A stretch of DNA of 64,000 nucleotides from Actinomycetes bacterium (lineage in GTDB: Bacteria; Actinomycetota; Acidimicrobiia; Acidimicrobiales; Acidimicrobiaceae), in assembly GCA_021803345.1 (NCBI GenBank), contig JAJZLS010000056.1:1-64000 (forward strand), in the 5' to 3' direction. The stretch's first letter is position 1. Each line of letters opens with the position of its first letter. Under the pieces are notes generated by a model. It saw only the letters and a list, made by a program, of their open reading frames with translations. It made no database searches and was not told the DNA's origin. A program made the translations under genes and the position numbers. Shown one piece after another: positions 62,438-64,000 of this stretch.

Positions 62438-64000
62438 ATGGGATTCATCTCACAACGCGAAATAGAAGAGTTTGGAAGCCACCGATTTATAAATCGTGAG
62501 CTTTCTTGGATAGATTTCGCCTTTAGAATTGCGGATTTAGCTGGCGATGACTCTATTCCCTTACTTGAGCGAGCTAAATTTCTCGCGATAATTTCAAGCG
62601 GGATTGATGAATTTTTTCAAGTTCGGGTTGCTGGACTGAAGGATCAGTTGGCTGCCGGCGTCAGATCTCTTACTCCAGATGGACTTTCGTCACGGGACCA
62701 GCTCAAGGCTATTAGGGCTAAAATGTCTATGCTCATCGAGCGGATCGATGAGATATACAACAAGGGGATAGTCCCGGGTCTGTCCCAAAGCGGTATCCAC
62801 ATTCTTGAATATAATGATCTGGACAAGGATGAATTAGAATTTGTTCATCAGCTGTTTCTTCGTACGATATTCCCGGTTCTGACTCCGCTTTCAGTTGATC
62901 CAACCCATCCGTTTCCCTATATATCCAACCTGTCTCTAAACTTGTTGGTCAGGGTTATCGATCCTCTCAGTGAAATTTCTCGATTTGCCCGAATCAAGGT
63001 TCCAGCCACACTGCCAAGGTTCATCAAATTGCCTGGTGGATCCAGATTCATTCTGTTGGAGCAGGTAATCTCGGCCCATCTTTCTCAGCTTTTCCCGGAG
63101 ATGGAAATCGGAGACATCTATGTTTTTAGGGTAAGCCGCAATGCTGATCTCACCCTTGAGGAAGAGGAGGCAGATGATCTTCTGGCCTTTGTGGAGATGG
63201 AACTCCGCCGAAGGAGATTTGGGCGTGCAGTAAAGCTTGATTTTTATGGAGTACCCGATCCCGACGTTGCCAATCTACTTCTTAAGGAATTAAGGCTTCA
63301 CCCAGATGATATCTACTGCTGTGATCATCCATTGGATTTGAGCGGATTTTGGGGAATTTATGCCCTTGAGCGCCCTGGTCTTCATGATCCTGACTGGATA
63401 CCGGTGACGCCTCAGGTATTTGCTGATGCAGATGCAGAACCTGGCGAGTTTTTTGCGATGCTACGGGGCGGTGATATTTTAGTGCATCACCCCTACGAAT
63501 CTTTCTCAGCCACTGTGGAGAGATTCATAGAACACGCCGCTGCGGATCCGGACGTATTGGCTATTAAACAGACGTTGTACCGCACATCTGGGGACTCTCG
63601 GATAGTGGCTTCATTAATCAAAGCTGCTGAATCCGGCAAACAGGTTGCTGTATTGGTTGAGGTTAAAGCCCGCTTTGATGAGAAAGCAAACATAGCCTGG
63701 GCTAGGGCTCTAGAGGAAGCCGGCGTTCATGTTGTTTACGGACTGGCTGGTCTAAAGACTCATCTTAAAGCTGTTTTGGTGGTACGGCTTGAGCCGGATG
63801 GATCGACATTGCGCTATTGCCATCTTGGAACTGGTAATTATAATTCCGGTACCGCACGGTCATATGAGGATATTGGTCTTTTCACCACCAACGAAGAGGT
63901 AGGGTCAGACTTATCCGAGGTGTTCAACCTTTTAACCGGGTTTTCCAAGCGTATTGATTATCGTAAGCTGGTGCTAGCTCCCGGAAGGCTCCGAGGGAAA
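62438..64000 (+). CDS. ppk1: Polyphosphate kinase 1, N-terminal 521 codons (cut by window edge)
   Basis: Makes polyphosphate from ATP. The frame is open from ATG 62438 to the window end with no stop. It starts with the PPK1 N-terminal motif NRELSWIDF, then PLLERAKFLAIISSGIDEFF and VRVAGLKDQL. The first catalytic domain shows HHPYESFSATVERFIEHAA, AIKQTLYRTSGDS, KARFDEKANIAWA and GLKTHLKAV, whose His is the phospho-acceptor, then HLGTGNYNSGTARSYED. The N-terminal and middle domains look complete; the C-terminal HKD domain lies mostly outside. Confidence 0.95.
   Translation, partial: MGFISQREIEEFGSHRFINRELSWIDFAFRIADLAGDDSIPLLERAKFLAIISSGIDEFFQVRVAGLKDQLAAGVRSLTPDGLSSRDQLKAIRAKMSMLIERIDEIYNKGIVPGLSQSGIHILEYNDLDKDELEFVHQLFLRTIFPVLTPLSVDPTHPFPYISNLSLNLLVRVIDPLSEISRFARIKVPATLPRFIKLPGGSRFILLEQVISAHLSQLFPEMEIGDIYVFRVSRNADLTLEEEEADDLLAFVEMELRRRRFGRAVKLDFYGVPDPDVANLLLKELRLHPDDIYCCDHPLDLSGFWGIYALERPGLHDPDWIPVTPQVFADADAEPGEFFAMLRGGDILVHHPYESFSATVERFIEHAAADPDVLAIKQTLYRTSGDSRIVASLIKAAESGKQVAVLVEVKARFDEKANIAWARALEEAGVHVVYGLAGLKTHLKAVLVVRLEPDGSTLRYCHLGTGNYNSGTARSYEDIGLFTTNEEVGSDLSEVFNLLTGFSKRIDYRKLVLAPGRLRGK

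Overview
The window looks like a chromosomal segment of an actinobacterium of moderate GC. Support comes from gene order and lineage-typical enzymes: a mycothiol ligase (MshC) and an F420-dependent NADP reductase; a thrS-HIT-pgsA-acyltransferase-pimA cluster for phosphatidylinositol mannosides; pdxST-yebC-ruvCAB-aminotransferase-yajC-secDF-rel; and aspS-rarA-alaS-ruvX-mltG-aroE. Both long runs resemble mycobacterial synteny. The non-high GC and a glutamate decarboxylase would suit an acidophile of the Acidimicrobiia (Acidithrix/Ferrimicrobium type), but that is inference. No rRNA, tRNA or CRISPR array was seen.

Bases 1-122 hold the last codons of an ISAzo13-family transposase. Bases 212-21581 are a large cobalamin divergon. 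The minus-strand arm runs cobO-cobB-(spermidine-synthase-like membrane protein)-cbiL-cbiF-cbiD-cbiET-cbiGH-ferredoxin-cbiC-cbiX. The plus-strand arm starts with a cobalamin riboswitch (11311-11445) and runs cobU-cobS-cobD-cobC/cobQ fusion-cobN-chelatase I/D fusion. Together they cover most of the route from sirohydrochlorin to adenosyl-GDP-cobinamide. Cobalt can in principle enter through CbiX (early, anaerobic type) or CobN plus its AAA+/VWA partner (late, aerobic type). A precorrin-6A reductase (CbiJ/CobK) and CobT are not in the window.

Bases 21681-25617 carry minus-strand genes: glutamate decarboxylase, a DUF488 protein, a secreted protein I do not recognise, and an InhA-like enoyl-ACP reductase. 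From 25738 the plus strand carries redox cofactor and thiol genes, then threonyl-tRNA synthetase and the phosphatidylinositol/PIM genes, then a degenerate M48-type membrane protein and a DUF3048 lipoprotein. The PLP synthase, yebC and a peroxiredoxin follow. ruvCAB has a textbook LexA-type SOS box lying across the ruvC start codon. Next come a class III aminotransferase, the Sec accessory subunits, Rel, aspartyl- and alanyl-tRNA synthetases, and cell-wall and shikimate genes. The right end holds a lone substrate-binding lipoprotein, a PspA-PspAA fusion, two SEDS glycosyltransferases flanking a bifunctional-nuclease-family protein, and the first 521 codons of polyphosphate kinase 1.

I found no wholly new multi-gene defence or biosynthetic system. 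The most unusual items are the mixed cobalt-insertion cluster with its embedded membrane protein and ferredoxin, the CobC-CobQ fusion, the SOS box on a probably leaderless ruvC start, the HExxH-less M48 homologue, and a 94-codon frame that overlaps the PgsA tail and ends in an ATGA junction with the acyltransferase. Domain and motif calls come from reading translations by eye; no database search was run.
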